Shown here one piece after another: positions 26,083-35,040 of a DNA stretch of 64,000 bases. The notes below the pieces were generated by a model. It was not told where the DNA came from. It saw only the letters and a list, made by a program, of their open reading frames with translations, and ran no database searches. A program made the translations under genes and the position numbers. The DNA is from Streptomyces sp. CB01635. Lineage in GTDB: Bacteria; Actinomycetota; Actinomycetes; Streptomycetales; Streptomycetaceae. Numbering within the stretch: position 1 is the first letter of the stretch; every line of letters begins with the position of its first letter. Location of the stretch: assembly GCF_002803065.1 (NCBI RefSeq), contig NZ_NNBL01000005.1:62001-126000 (forward strand). Direction: 5' to 3'.

Positions 26083-26109
26083 GGCAAGGAGGACTTCCCA
26101 CTCCTTGCC
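26083..26109. terminator. Bidirectional hairpin before the helR promoter
   Basis: GGCAAGGAG (26083-26091), a 9-base loop and CTCCTTGCC (26101-26109) form a perfect 9-bp stem. On the plus strand it is followed by ACTCTTAATTT, a T-rich run unusual for this genome. It probably insulates helR from upstream transcription. The rest of the 578-base gap 25757-26334 has no supported gene. Confidence 0.6.
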
Positions 26110-26114
26110 ACTCT

Positions 26115-26165
26115 TAATTTATAGCGCACTGGGGGGCTTGCGGCAAGGCCCCCACCTTGCCGCAC
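26115..26165 (+). promoter_or_regulatory. Rifamycin-associated element (RAE) with overlapping hairpin
   Basis: The AT-rich box TTATAG (about 26119-26124) is followed by a G6 run, the palindromic core CTTGCGGCAAG (26137-26147) and a C5 run, which agrees with the published rifamycin-associated element found before rifamycin-resistance genes in actinobacteria. Immediately after it, CCTTGCCGCA (26155-26164) is the perfect complement of TGCGGCAAGG (26139-26148). The RNA could thus fold either as the RAE palindrome or as a 10-bp downstream hairpin with loop CCCCCA, not both. A leader of about 170 bases separates it from the helR ATG. Confidence 0.82.
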
Positions 26166-26334
26166 AATCGCTGGCCGAGGCCCGAACCCTGCGGAAATGG
26201 GAGATCAACGAAGTGCACTTGCTGTTGTCGGTTTATGGGTCGTGCGGTGGTGTCGCGCCGGTGCGGGCGCTCGGCGCCGAGGTGCCGGTGGGCGCCGCGT
26301 CGGACTTCGCACGCGTGACCTCGGATCGGAGCTG

Positions 26335-28551
26335 ATGACATTGACCTCCACGACCACCAGTGCGTTCGACCTTCCCGAGCGTCTTTCCTCCAAGGCCGAT
26401 GCGACGCTGATCGCCGGCGATGAGCAGCACTTCGCGGCAATCGCGAGCAGCCTCGACCAGACGATCACCGAGCTCTCCGACCGTCTCGACGTCCTGCGCA
26501 AGGCCCCCGGCGGCATCGGCCGCGAGGCGATGGACCGGGACTCGGAGATCCACCGGCTGACCGGCCGCCTGCGCGCCCTGCGCCGCTTCGGCCTGGACCT
26601 GTGCCTGGGCCGTGTCGTCGGCGCGGACGACGCCGAGCCCCTGTACATCGGGCGGCTCGGCCTCACCGACAGCGAGGGCCGTCGGCTGCTTGTCGACTGG
26701 CGCTCCCCCGCCGCCGAGCCGTTCTTCGCGGCGACGCACGCCAACCCGATGCGCCTGGCGAGCCGCCGCCGGTACCGCTGGACCGGTGGCCGGATCAGTG
26801 ACTACTGGGACGAGGTGTTCACCGCCGACGGCCTGGAACAGCGGGCCGCGCTCGACGACCAGTCCGCGTTCATCGCCAGCCTGGGCAGCAACCGTTCGGC
26901 CCGTATGCGTGACGTCCTCGGCACCATCCAGGCCGACCAGGACGCCATCATCCGCGCCGGTTCGCGCGGAGCGCTCGTCGTCGACGGCGGGCCCGGCACG
27001 GGCAAGACCGTCGTCGCCCTGCACCGTTCCGCGTACCTCCTCTACTCCGACCCGCGCCTCAGCCACCGTCGGGGCGGTGTGCTGTTCGTCGGTCCGCACC
27101 GGCCCTACCTGGACTACGTAGCCGATGTCCTGCCGAGCCTCGGGGAGGAAGGCGTGCAGACCTGCATCCTGCAGGACCTCGTCGCCGAGGGCGTGACGGC
27201 GGAGGTCGAGACCGACCCGGACGTGGCCCGCCTGAAGTCGTCGGCGGCCATGGTGCAGGCGATCGAGAAGGCCGTCAGGTTCTACGAGGAGCCGCCCACC
27301 AAGGGCATGACCGCCACGACTGCGTGGTCCGACATCTGGGTGAGCGCCGACGACTGGGCCGAAGCGTTCAAGGCTCCGGGTCCGGGCGCTGCGCACAACG
27401 AGGCGCGCGAGCAGGTCTGGGAGGAACTGGCCACGATCCTCATGGACAAGCAGGGTATGGACGAGGACGAGGACGAGGACGAGGACGGCGTCTCGCCCGA
27501 TCTGTTCCTGCGGTCGCTGCGGCAGGACAGGGATCTGGTCGCGGCCCTCAACAGCGCGTGGCCGCTGCTCGAGGCCGCCGACCTGGTCTCCGACCTCTGG
27601 ACGGTCCCCGCCTACCTGCGAATGTGTGCCCCCTGGCTCGACCGCGACGACGTGGCGAAGCTGCAGCGCAAGGATGCCCCCCAGGCCTGGACGGTGTCCG
27701 ACCTGCCACTCCTCGACGCGGCTCGGCAGCGCCTCGGTGACCCGGAGGCGGCGCGGCGCAAGCGGCGGCACGACGCCGCCGTCGCCGCCGAGCGCGAGCG
27801 CATGGCCCTCGTCATCGACGACATCATCTCGGCAGCCGACTTCAACTCGGCCGGCGACGACAGCGAGGGCGCGGTGCGGATGCTGCGTGGGAAGGACCTC
27901 CAGGACAGCCTGATCGACGAGAGCGCGCTGCCCACGGCCGACCCGGACCGGCTCGCGGGACCGTTCGCCCACATCGTCGTGGACGAGGCACAGGAACTGA
28001 CCGACGCGGAGTGGCAGATGCTGCTGCTTCGCTGTCCGTCGCGGAGTTTCACCATCGTCGGGGACCGTGCTCAGGCGAGGCACGGGTTCACGGAGTCGTG
28101 GGAGGAGCGCCTGGAGCGGGCCGGGCTCGACCGGATCAAGCTGGCCTCCCTGAGCATCAACTACCGCACGCCGGAAGAGGTCATGACGGAAGCCGAGCCG
28201 GTTATCCGGGCCGAGCTCCCCGACGCCAACGTGCCGACATCCATCCGCAGCAGCGGCGTCCCCGTCGTCCACGGACCGGTCACGGACCTGGACTCGATCC
28301 TCGACACCTGGCTCGCCGCGCACGACGACGGGATCGCCTGCGTCATCGGCGACCCCACGTTCCGGGCGACGTCACGCGTCCGGTCCCTGACCCCGGAACT
28401 GTCGAAGGGCCTCGAATTCGATCTGGTCGTGCTCATCGATCCGGAGGAGTTCGGCGACGGCATCGAAGGAGCGGTCGACCGCTATGTAGCGATGACCCGG
28501 ACGACGCAGCAGCTCGTCATCCTGACGAGTTCCTTCCTGACGAGTTCCTGA
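26335..28551 (+). CDS. helR: HelR, HelD-class RNA polymerase-protecting helicase-like protein
   Basis: A 738-residue superfamily 1 protein. The start MTLTSTTTSAFDLPERLSSKAD has GGAG a few bases upstream. An N-terminal antiparallel coiled coil (about 28-85) precedes the HelD motif DWRSPAAEPFF (121-131), Walker A GGPGTGKT (218-225), an acidic Asp/Glu run (376-384), Walker B region VVDEAQELTD and the C-terminal motif SKGLEFDLV. HelR proteins bind RNA polymerase and displace rifamycins, giving resistance. Length, start and the RAE upstream all match HelR rather than the plain HelD recycling factor. Induction by rifamycins is expected. It ends at a bidirectional terminator. Confidence 0.93.
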   Translation: MTLTSTTTSAFDLPERLSSKADATLIAGDEQHFAAIASSLDQTITELSDRLDVLRKAPGGIGREAMDRDSEIHRLTGRLRALRRFGLDLCLGRVVGADDAEPLYIGRLGLTDSEGRRLLVDWRSPAAEPFFAATHANPMRLASRRRYRWTGGRISDYWDEVFTADGLEQRAALDDQSAFIASLGSNRSARMRDVLGTIQADQDAIIRAGSRGALVVDGGPGTGKTVVALHRSAYLLYSDPRLSHRRGGVLFVGPHRPYLDYVADVLPSLGEEGVQTCILQDLVAEGVTAEVETDPDVARLKSSAAMVQAIEKAVRFYEEPPTKGMTATTAWSDIWVSADDWAEAFKAPGPGAAHNEAREQVWEELATILMDKQGMDEDEDEDEDGVSPDLFLRSLRQDRDLVAALNSAWPLLEAADLVSDLWTVPAYLRMCAPWLDRDDVAKLQRKDAPQAWTVSDLPLLDAARQRLGDPEAARRKRRHDAAVAAERERMALVIDDIISAADFNSAGDDSEGAVRMLRGKDLQDSLIDESALPTADPDRLAGPFAHIVVDEAQELTDAEWQMLLLRCPSRSFTIVGDRAQARHGFTESWEERLERAGLDRIKLASLSINYRTPEEVMTEAEPVIRAELPDANVPTSIRSSGVPVVHGPVTDLDSILDTWLAAHDDGIACVIGDPTFRATSRVRSLTPELSKGLEFDLVVLIDPEEFGDGIEGAVDRYVAMTRTTQQLVILTSSFLTSS

Positions 28552-28624
28552 CCCGGGAGGGACAGGCCGGCGTGATCGCCGCTCGGTGATCGTGCGGATC
28601 GCCGCTGAAGGTTCACGGGTGTGC

Positions 28625-28654
28625 CCGGGCCCGCCGCGTACGTGGCGGGCCCGG
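28625..28654. terminator. Bidirectional terminator between helR and the DUF6299-like gene
   Basis: CCGGGCCCGCC (28625-28635) and GGCGGGCCCGG (28644-28654) form an 11-bp perfect stem around an 8-base loop, between two convergent genes. Confidence 0.75.
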
Positions 28655-28681
28655 CCACACGGGAGTACAGGCGTGCGCCTC

Positions 28682-29116
28682 TCAGATGCGGTCGTCCACA
28701 AGACGGACCGGCTCCTCCTGCCCCGCCAGGGCGCGCGGCATCGGCAGTCCGCCGTCGGACTCCAGAGTCATCAGGTGCGCGTCGACGGCCGCCCGGCCTT
28801 CGTGGAAGCCGAGGTCCATCAGACCGTCCACCGGCCCGCTGCTGCTCCACTCGTGTTCCTGTCCGTCGCACCGGGCCTCGGTGCTGCCGAAGCCGAGCCG
28901 CTTGTTGTCCTGGACCAGGTTGCTGGAGACGAAGACGGCGCGGGCGGATGACGACGTCTCGCACCGGTAGGTGCCGGAGAGGGTGAGGGTTCCGTCCGGC
29001 GCGATCCGGGCCAGCTGGTGCGCGGAAATGCTGCCGCTGAAGGAGTCGGCTGACGCGCTCGGGCTGAGCACGACAACCGCGGTCAGGGCGGCCAGGGCCA
29101 GTGCGGGAAGGCGCAT
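28682..29116 (-). CDS. Secreted DUF6299-like protein
   Basis: A 144-residue exported protein. GGAGGAAATTC precedes the ATG at 29116. The Sec signal peptide is MRLPALALAALTAVVVLSPSASADS with cleavage after ASA. The mature part is a small beta-rich domain (GTLTLSGTYRCE, RAVFVSSNLVQ, EARCDGQEHEWSSSGP) with two Cys that probably form a disulfide. The TGTYRC and CDG.EH.W blocks match my recollection of the streptomycete DUF6299 family, function unknown. Confidence 0.78.
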   Translation of the reverse strand: MRLPALALAALTAVVVLSPSASADSFSGSISAHQLARIAPDGTLTLSGTYRCETSSSARAVFVSSNLVQDNKRLGFGSTEARCDGQEHEWSSSGPVDGLMDLGFHEGRAAVDAHLMTLESDGGLPMPRALAGQEEPVRLVDDRI

Positions 29117-29449
29117 GAATTTCCTCCGTTGGGAAGCTGGTCGGCGGTGAAACCGTCGAACCGCATTCTGCTGATCACGCGCGCCGAACTCACTCACAGT
29201 CACCCCGATGTTGGGGTCATTGCCCCGGACGGCGGCGTGGGCATGACCCGACAGCCAGATGGCGTCCGTCGACGCCATGGACACAGGCCAGTCCCTGTTC
29301 CTCGACCACCGCGACCCGGAGGTCGTCAGCCGGATCGGCAAGCTCCGGCCGACCACCTGACGCTCGCGCTTCGACCGGGCCGACGCGGCTGCCGATCGCC
29401 TGCGCACACATCCGGCCGCAGCTCTCCCCCTCGGCAGCACAATGTCTCG
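29117..29449. other. Divergent intergenic region without a supported gene
   Basis: About 330 bases between the secreted protein and the acetyltransferase. A short plus-strand frame begins near 29257 but has no ribosome site or known family. The left edge should carry the promoter of the secreted protein. No clear operator was seen. Confidence 0.4.
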
Positions 29450-30073
29450 GTGCTCACACTCACCGACATCGCCGAGGACCCGCTCGTTCTGACGCGCCGC
29501 CTGCGCCTGCGCGACGGTTCGCGAGCCGTGCTGCGCCCTCTCGTCCACGCCGACGTGAAGCGCCTGGCCGACTTCCTTGCGGGGCTGTCCCCGGAGTCGA
29601 GGCGGCTGAGCACATTCGACGGATACGACCTCACGGCGGCCCACGAACTGTGTGACGCGATCGCCCGTTACGACAAGCTGCGGCTGGTACTCGAGGACGA
29701 GTCCTCGGAGCGGATCGTGGGCCTGTTCGAGCTGAGCCTCGCGCTCACCGCCTCCGACATCGCGCGCTACCGGGTCGCCGGAATCCCCCTCACCGAGCGG
29801 ACCGACTGCCGCTTCGGCCCCACTCTGGCCGACGCGTATCAGGGCAGCGGGGTGGGCTCGCTCGTCATCCCGCTCGTCATGGAGGCCGTACGACGGCTCG
29901 GGCGGACGCGGGTCATCCTGTGGGGCGGCGTCCTCGCCGACAACGCGCGAGCACTGCGCTTCTACGAGAAGAACGGGTTCCAGCTCGTCGGCCCCTTCAC
30001 CGGACCGGACGGCACGCCGTCGCTGGACATGATCCTTACCCTCCCCCTCCACCTACCGCCACGGCTCGCGTGA
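29450..30073 (+). CDS. GNAT-family N-acetyltransferase
   Basis: A 207-residue acetyltransferase. The fold starts at LVLTRRLRLRDGSRAVLRPLVHADVKRLADFLAGL, the acetyl-CoA site is FGPTLADAYQGSGVGSLVIP (Q-G-x-G-x-G-S pattern), and NARALRFYEKNGFQLVG is the C-terminal GNAT motif. The GTG at 29450 was chosen because the homology begins there, but no ribosome site is clear, so the start is uncertain. The substrate may be an amino group of a small molecule or protein. No operon partner is evident. Confidence 0.85.
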   Translation: MLTLTDIAEDPLVLTRRLRLRDGSRAVLRPLVHADVKRLADFLAGLSPESRRLSTFDGYDLTAAHELCDAIARYDKLRLVLEDESSERIVGLFELSLALTASDIARYRVAGIPLTERTDCRFGPTLADAYQGSGVGSLVIPLVMEAVRRLGRTRVILWGGVLADNARALRFYEKNGFQLVGPFTGPDGTPSLDMILTLPLHLPPRLA

Positions 30074-30183
30074 CCTGCGCAAACACCTGAGCCCGGCCCG
30101 GGTCCGGCGCCGGATGCGGACTCGTCCCCAGGTCCCCGCCTCCACCTCCCGTCTGCACCCACGGCTCTACAAAAGAGGTCCCG

Positions 30184-30205
30184 CGGTCATACCGGGGGAT
30201 GACCG
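30184..30205. promoter_or_regulatory. Inverted repeat upstream of the MMPL gene
   Basis: CGGTCAT (30184-30190) and ATGACCG (30199-30205) are separated by 8 bases in the 308-base gap before the transporter. NarL-type response regulators use sites of this shape, so regulator binding is plausible. No gene is evident in the gap. Confidence 0.5.
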
Positions 30206-30381
30206 GCCACCGAGTCCGACTACCGCAGGCGTGGGCCGGAGTCCGGCCCGGAGGCTGACATCCGGGCTCCGGAATGCGGCGACGATAGAGGGAGAAATCC
30301 TGCTGACTTCCCTGACGTGCCATGGCACCGCCGGGCGGTCGCCCCTGCCTCCGCCTCCACCCGACGGGAGTCTCTTTCGCC

Positions 30382-32625
30382 GTGGCTACCTTCCTTTACA
30401 AACTAGGGCGCCTCTCCTTCAGGCGGCGCCGCTATGTGGCACTCCTGTGGGTGCTGCTCCTGGGCGGCATCGGATACGCGTCCTCGGCCGCGCCCGCGCC
30501 GCCCGCCGACTCGTTCTCCATGCCGGGCACGGACTCCCAGAAGGCCTTCGACCTGCTCGACGAGCGCTTCCCCGCCGCCAGCGCGGAGGGCGCGACCGCC
30601 CGCGTCGTCATCCGGGCGCCGGAGGGCGAGAAGATCACCGACCCCGCCGCGAAGGCCGAGGTCCGCCGGCTCGTCACAGCGCTCGGCAAGGGTCCGCAGG
30701 TCGCCGGCGTGGCCGACCCGTACAAGGCGAACGCCGTCAGCAAGGACGGCACCACCGCGTACGCGTCCGTCACCTACAAGGTGATCTCGACGGAGCTCAC
30801 GGACAAGACGCACGACGCGCTGACCGACGCCACCGACAAGACCCGCGCCGAGGGCTTCGCCGTCGAGACGGGCGGTGACGCGGTCCAGGCCGAGCAGGAG
30901 ATGGGCGGCTCCGCCGAGCTCATCGGGATCGCCGTCTCCGCGGTCGTCCTCGTCATCACCTTCGGCTCGCTGATCGCCGCCGGCCTTCCGCTGCTGACCG
31001 CCATCATCGGCGTCGGAATCGGTGTCTCCGGCATCGCCGCCCTGGGCAGCGTCCTCAACCTCTCGGGCACGACCTCGACGCTGGCGATGATGATCGGGCT
31101 CGCGGTCGGGATCGACTACGCCCTCTTCATCGTCTCCCGCTACCGCGCCGAGATAGCCGAGGGCCGGGAACCGGAGGAAGCGGCGGGCCGGGCCACCGGC
31201 ACCGCGGGCTCCGCCGTGGTCTTCGCCGGACTGACCGTCATCGTGGCTCTCGCGGGTCTGTCGGTCGTCAACATCCCCATGCTCACCAAGATGGGCCTCG
31301 CAGCGGCGGCCACGGTGGCCATCGCCGTGCTCATCGCGCTGACCATGATCCCCGCGCTGCTCGGTTTCGCGGGCAAGCGCGCCCTGCGCCGCAGGGACCG
31401 TAAGAACCTCGCGAAGCCGGTCGCCGCGCACAGTGCCAGGGATGCCAAGGACGCCAAGCCCAACCTCGGCACCCGCTGGGCGCGCCTCGTGCTGCGCCGC
31501 CCCGTCACCGTGCTGCTGATCGGTGTACTCGGCCTGGGCGCGGTCGCCGTCCCGGCGACGAGCCTGGAGCTCGGGCTGCCCGACGAGGGGACATCGGCGC
31601 CGGACACCACGCAGCGCAAGGCGTACGACATGCTGTCCGAGTCGTTCGGGGCGGGCTTCAACGGCCCGCTGATGGTCACCGTCGACACGGGCGGAGCCAA
31701 GGACGCTGCCGCCGCCGCCAAGACGGTGGGCACGTCCCTCGCCAAGGTCGACGGCGTCGCGGCGGTCACCCCCGCCTCGGTGAACCCGGCCGGTGACACG
31801 GCGATCATCACGGTCGTCCCGACCACGGGACCGAGCGACCACAAGACCGAGGAACTCGTCAAGACGATCAGGTCCACCGCGAGTGGCCTGGAGGCGGACA
31901 CCAACTCCGACGTCCTGGTCAGCGGGCAGACGGCGATGACCATCGACTTCTCCCAGACCCTCAACGACGCGCTGCTGCCCTACCTCGGTCTCGTCGTCGG
32001 GCTCGCCTTCCTGCTCCTGATGCTGGTCTTCCGCTCGGTTCTCGTCCCGCTGAAGGCGGCCCTCGGCTTCCTGCTGTCGGTCGCCGCGGCCCTCGGCGCA
32101 GTCGTCGCCGTGTTCCAGTGGGGCTGGCTCGCGGACATCGTCGGCGTCGACCAGCCGGGCCCCATCATGTCGATGATGCCGATCTTCATGATCGGCGTGG
32201 TGTTCGGCCTGGCGATGGACTACGAGGTGTTCCTCGTGACGCGGATGCGCGAGGCGTACGTCCATGGGGCGCGCCCCGGCGAGGCGGTCGTGACCGGCTT
32301 CAAGCACGGCGGCCGGGTCGTCGGCGCGGCGGCGATCATCATGATCAGCGTCTTCTCCGGGTTCATCATGGAGAACAACGACATGATCAAGATGATGGGC
32401 TTCGGGCTCGCCATCGCGGTGTTCTTCGACGCCTTCGTCGTCCGCATGGCGATCGTCCCGGCGGTCCTCGCCCTGCTCGGCAAGTCTGCCTGGTGGCTGC
32501 CCCGCTGGCTCGACAAGATCCTGCCCAACGTGGATGTCGAGGGCGAGAAACTGCACAAGACCCTCGCCCCGTCGTCGTCACCGGCGGCCGAGGAGGAGCG
32601 GGAGCTGGAGCCCGTACGCGGCTGA
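30382..32625 (+). CDS. MMPL/RND-family transporter
   Basis: A 747-residue protein with twelve helices in two halves: one helix near the N-terminus, a ~140-residue extracytoplasmic domain, five helices, a cytosolic linker (about 335-370), then the same pattern again. Motifs of the family are visible (GLAVGIDYALFIVSRYR in helix 4 and VVFGLAMDYEVFLVTRMRE in the second half, each with the proton-relay Asp-Tyr pair). The GTG at 30382 has GGGAG upstream. Proton-driven export of lipids or hydrophobic drugs is typical. It is monocistronic and ends in a 23-bp hairpin. Confidence 0.94.
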   Translation: MATFLYKLGRLSFRRRRYVALLWVLLLGGIGYASSAAPAPPADSFSMPGTDSQKAFDLLDERFPAASAEGATARVVIRAPEGEKITDPAAKAEVRRLVTALGKGPQVAGVADPYKANAVSKDGTTAYASVTYKVISTELTDKTHDALTDATDKTRAEGFAVETGGDAVQAEQEMGGSAELIGIAVSAVVLVITFGSLIAAGLPLLTAIIGVGIGVSGIAALGSVLNLSGTTSTLAMMIGLAVGIDYALFIVSRYRAEIAEGREPEEAAGRATGTAGSAVVFAGLTVIVALAGLSVVNIPMLTKMGLAAAATVAIAVLIALTMIPALLGFAGKRALRRRDRKNLAKPVAAHSARDAKDAKPNLGTRWARLVLRRPVTVLLIGVLGLGAVAVPATSLELGLPDEGTSAPDTTQRKAYDMLSESFGAGFNGPLMVTVDTGGAKDAAAAAKTVGTSLAKVDGVAAVTPASVNPAGDTAIITVVPTTGPSDHKTEELVKTIRSTASGLEADTNSDVLVSGQTAMTIDFSQTLNDALLPYLGLVVGLAFLLLMLVFRSVLVPLKAALGFLLSVAAALGAVVAVFQWGWLADIVGVDQPGPIMSMMPIFMIGVVFGLAMDYEVFLVTRMREAYVHGARPGEAVVTGFKHGGRVVGAAAIIMISVFSGFIMENNDMIKMMGFGLAIAVFFDAFVVRMAIVPAVLALLGKSAWWLPRWLDKILPNVDVEGEKLHKTLAPSSSPAAEEERELEPVRG

Positions 32626-32661
32626 GCCCACGGTCCCGCCCGATCCGGGGCCACCTCCCCA

Positions 32662-32713
32662 CCGCAAGCCCGCCGCCCCGGTGATCACAGTCACCGGGGC
32701 GGCGGGCTTGCGG
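32662..32713. terminator. Very strong bidirectional terminator
   Basis: Arms 32662-32684 and 32691-32713 form a perfect 23-bp stem (starting CCGCAAGCCCGCC) with a 6-base loop, between the convergent MMPL and inositol-monophosphatase-like genes. Confidence 0.9.
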
Positions 32714-32764
32714 CCGTGCACACAACCGCCCCGGCGCAGGCGGGCGGCGGTCGCCGCGGCACCT

Positions 32765-33556
32765 TCAGCCGCGGATCATCGACATCAGCTCCCCATGCGT
32801 CTCGGTGTCGGCGGCCACCACAAGTCCGCGCCCGGCAGGCCCAGTTGGGGCACCGTCGATCCCGGTGACTACGCAGCCGGCGGCCCGGCACAGTGCGATA
32901 CCCGCGGCGAAATGCACACTCCCGGTGAGGTCACCGCCATCAGTGACGTACGCGGCGCGCTTGCCGGCCGCGACCCAGGCCAGCGCCAGCGTCGTCGACA
33001 CGACCCGCGGCCGGAACCGCTCGACGAACGCCGGATGGGCCAGCAGATCAACGGCCCGGAAGCCGGGCCGGCCGATGAACGGCGGGTCCAGGTTGACATC
33101 CACGAGCGAGGTGGCGGAGGTCGGGGCCAGCGGCTCGTCCACCCCGTCGCGCCGCACCCACGCGCTCGTCCCGTCCGTGAAGAACACCTCGCCGCTGAAC
33201 GGGTCGGCCACCGCCGCCGCTCCATCGCGCAGCGCCACGTTGACTGCGACGAGCATGCTGCCGACGGCGTAGTTCAGCGTGCCGCACAACGGATCCACCA
33301 GCCATTGGCGCGCGGCATCGGCCGTGCCTTGCTGCCCGCCTTCCTCACCGACCACCGCGTCGTCGGGGCGGGCGGCTCGGATGACGTCGACAATGGCCTT
33401 CTCGGCCTCCACGTCGGCGGCGGTGGCAAAGTCCCCCGCACCCTTGTCGATGCGGGTGAGGCGTCGCCCGTACAGGCTGCGCACCACGTCGGCACCGGCA
33501 CTCGCCGCGGCCGTCGCGACCACGGAATCGTCAGAACTCGCAGATGAGTTGATCAC
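32765..33556 (-). CDS. Inositol-monophosphatase-family protein with altered metal site
   Basis: A 263-residue protein. The first metal-binding region is GEEGG (about residue 70, in place of the canonical Glu-Glu), and the second reads WLVDPLCGTLNYA where the family has D-P-L/I-D-G-T-T-N-F; the middle Asp that binds Mg is a Cys. The third motif (SVHFAAGIALCRAAGCVVTGIDG) is partly kept. It may still be a phosphatase with altered metal use, or inactive. The GTG at 33556 lies seven bases after TACCCT, which suggests a leaderless transcript. No operon partners. Confidence 0.8.
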   Translation of the reverse strand: MINSSASSDDSVVATAAASAGADVVRSLYGRRLTRIDKGAGDFATAADVEAEKAIVDVIRAARPDDAVVGEEGGQQGTADAARQWLVDPLCGTLNYAVGSMLVAVNVALRDGAAAVADPFSGEVFFTDGTSAWVRRDGVDEPLAPTSATSLVDVNLDPPFIGRPGFRAVDLLAHPAFVERFRPRVVSTTLALAWVAAGKRAAYVTDGGDLTGSVHFAAGIALCRAAGCVVTGIDGAPTGPAGRGLVVAADTETHGELMSMIRG

Positions 33557-33647
33557 GCGGTGCAGGGTATCGGGCGGCGCCGGACCCGGCGGCGGGGAGC
33601 TCACCGCCGGGTCCGACCAGGGTGCACAGCGCGTGGCGGACAGGTCG

Positions 33648-35021
33648 TTACGACGCCGCTCGCCGGGTCCCGGCTTCCACGGCGGTCGGTTCGCTCAGGC
33701 CCAAGTGGTCGCGCAGGGTGGTGCCCTCGTACTCCGTGCGGTACACCCCGCGCTCCTGGAGCAGCGGGACGACGGTGTCGGCGAAGGCGTCGAGGCCGCC
33801 GGGGGTGATGTGCGGGACGAGGATGAAGCCGTCGGCCGCGTCCGCCTGGACGAAGTCGTTGATCGTCTCGGCGACCGTGGCCGGGGAGCCCACGAACGAC
33901 TGGCGGTTGCCGGTCTCGATGACGAGATCCCGGATCGACCACTTGTTGGCGGCGGCGCGCTCCCGCCACTCGCGGGCGGTGGCGAGCGGGTCGCGGTACA
34001 TGCGGACCTGGGCGCGGCCGCGCGCGATGGTGTGCTCGCCGAGGTCGGGGTCGATCTCGGGGAGCGGGCCGTCCGGGTCGTAGCCGGACAGGTCACGGTT
34101 CCAGACGAACTCCAGGTGCTTGATCGCGGTGGCGCCGCTGACCTGCTGCCGGCGTACCTCTCGGGCCAGTTCCGCCGCCTCGGCGTCACTCTCACCGAGC
34201 ACGAACGTCGCGGCGGGCAGGATCAGGAGCTGGTCGGACGTACGGCCGTGGCGGGCCAGTCTGCCCTTGACGTCCGTGTAGAACGCCTGACCCTCCTTGA
34301 GGGTGCTGTACCGGCTGAAGATCGCGTCGGCGCTCGACGCGGCGAACTCCCGCCCCTCGTCGGAGTCGCCTGCCTGGAAGATCACCGGGCGGCCCTGGGG
34401 GCTGCGGGGGACGTTGAACTGCCCGCTGATGTCGAAGTGCTGTCCCTGGTGGACGAAGGCTCCGGCCTGGGCGTCGCGCAGGAAGGTGCCGCTCGCCTGG
34501 TCGGCGACGATCTCGTCGCCGTGCCACGAGTCGAACAGCTCGCTCGCGGTGGTCAGGAACTCCTTGGCCCGCGAGTACCGCTCGTCCTGCGGCAGGAACC
34601 CGCCGCGCCGGAAGTTCTCGCCGGTGAACGCGTCCCAGGAGGTGACGACGTTCCACGCGGCACGCCCGTCCGAGAGGTGGTCGAGGCTGGCGAACTGGCG
34701 GGCGACCTCGTAGGGCTCGTTGAAGGTGGAGTTGATGGTGCCGGTCAGGCCGAGGCGCTCGGTGACCGCGGCGAGCGCGGTGAGGATCGTGAAGGTGTCG
34801 GGCCGCCCCACGACGTCCAAGTCGTAGATTTCGCCGGCCTGTTCACGCAGGCGCAGCCCTTCGGCCAGGAACAGGAAGTCGAACTTGGCCCGCTCGGCCG
34901 TCTGCGCGAAGTGGGCGAAGGAGCTGAACTCGACGTGGCTGCCGGCCTTGGGGTCGCTCCACACGGTGGTGTTGTTGACGCCCGGGAAGTGGGCCGCGAG
35001 GTGGATCTGCTTGCGGGGCAT
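33648..35021 (-). CDS. FMN-dependent monooxygenase, NtaA/SnaA/DszA family
   Basis: A 457-residue luciferase-like monooxygenase starting MPRKQIHLAAHFPGVNNTTVW with GAGGG upstream. The FMN/substrate core shows FAQTAERAKFDFLFLAEG, the block SDGRAAWNVVTSWD and the family stretch GENFRRGG; the TIM-barrel end has FVGSPATVAETINDFV. Relatives oxidise organosulfur compounds or chelators with FMNH2 from a separate reductase. It lies 19 bases after a second LLM gene and behind a Cys leader peptide, so sulfur scavenging (sulfone, sulfonate or thioether) is the best guess. No flavin reductase is present nearby. Confidence 0.9.
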   Translation of the reverse strand: MPRKQIHLAAHFPGVNNTTVWSDPKAGSHVEFSSFAHFAQTAERAKFDFLFLAEGLRLREQAGEIYDLDVVGRPDTFTILTALAAVTERLGLTGTINSTFNEPYEVARQFASLDHLSDGRAAWNVVTSWDAFTGENFRRGGFLPQDERYSRAKEFLTTASELFDSWHGDEIVADQASGTFLRDAQAGAFVHQGQHFDISGQFNVPRSPQGRPVIFQAGDSDEGREFAASSADAIFSRYSTLKEGQAFYTDVKGRLARHGRTSDQLLILPAATFVLGESDAEAAELAREVRRQQVSGATAIKHLEFVWNRDLSGYDPDGPLPEIDPDLGEHTIARGRAQVRMYRDPLATAREWRERAAANKWSIRDLVIETGNRQSFVGSPATVAETINDFVQADAADGFILVPHITPGGLDAFADTVVPLLQERGVYRTEYEGTTLRDHLGLSEPTAVEAGTRRAAS

Positions 35022-35040
35022 GGTCTGTGTTCCCTCCGGC

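Noticed and set aside
29129..29449. N-terminal extension of the acetyltransferase
   Set aside because: The in-frame sequence upstream of 29450 is Arg/Pro-rich and does not look like protein; GNAT homology begins at LTLTDIAEDPLVLTRR.
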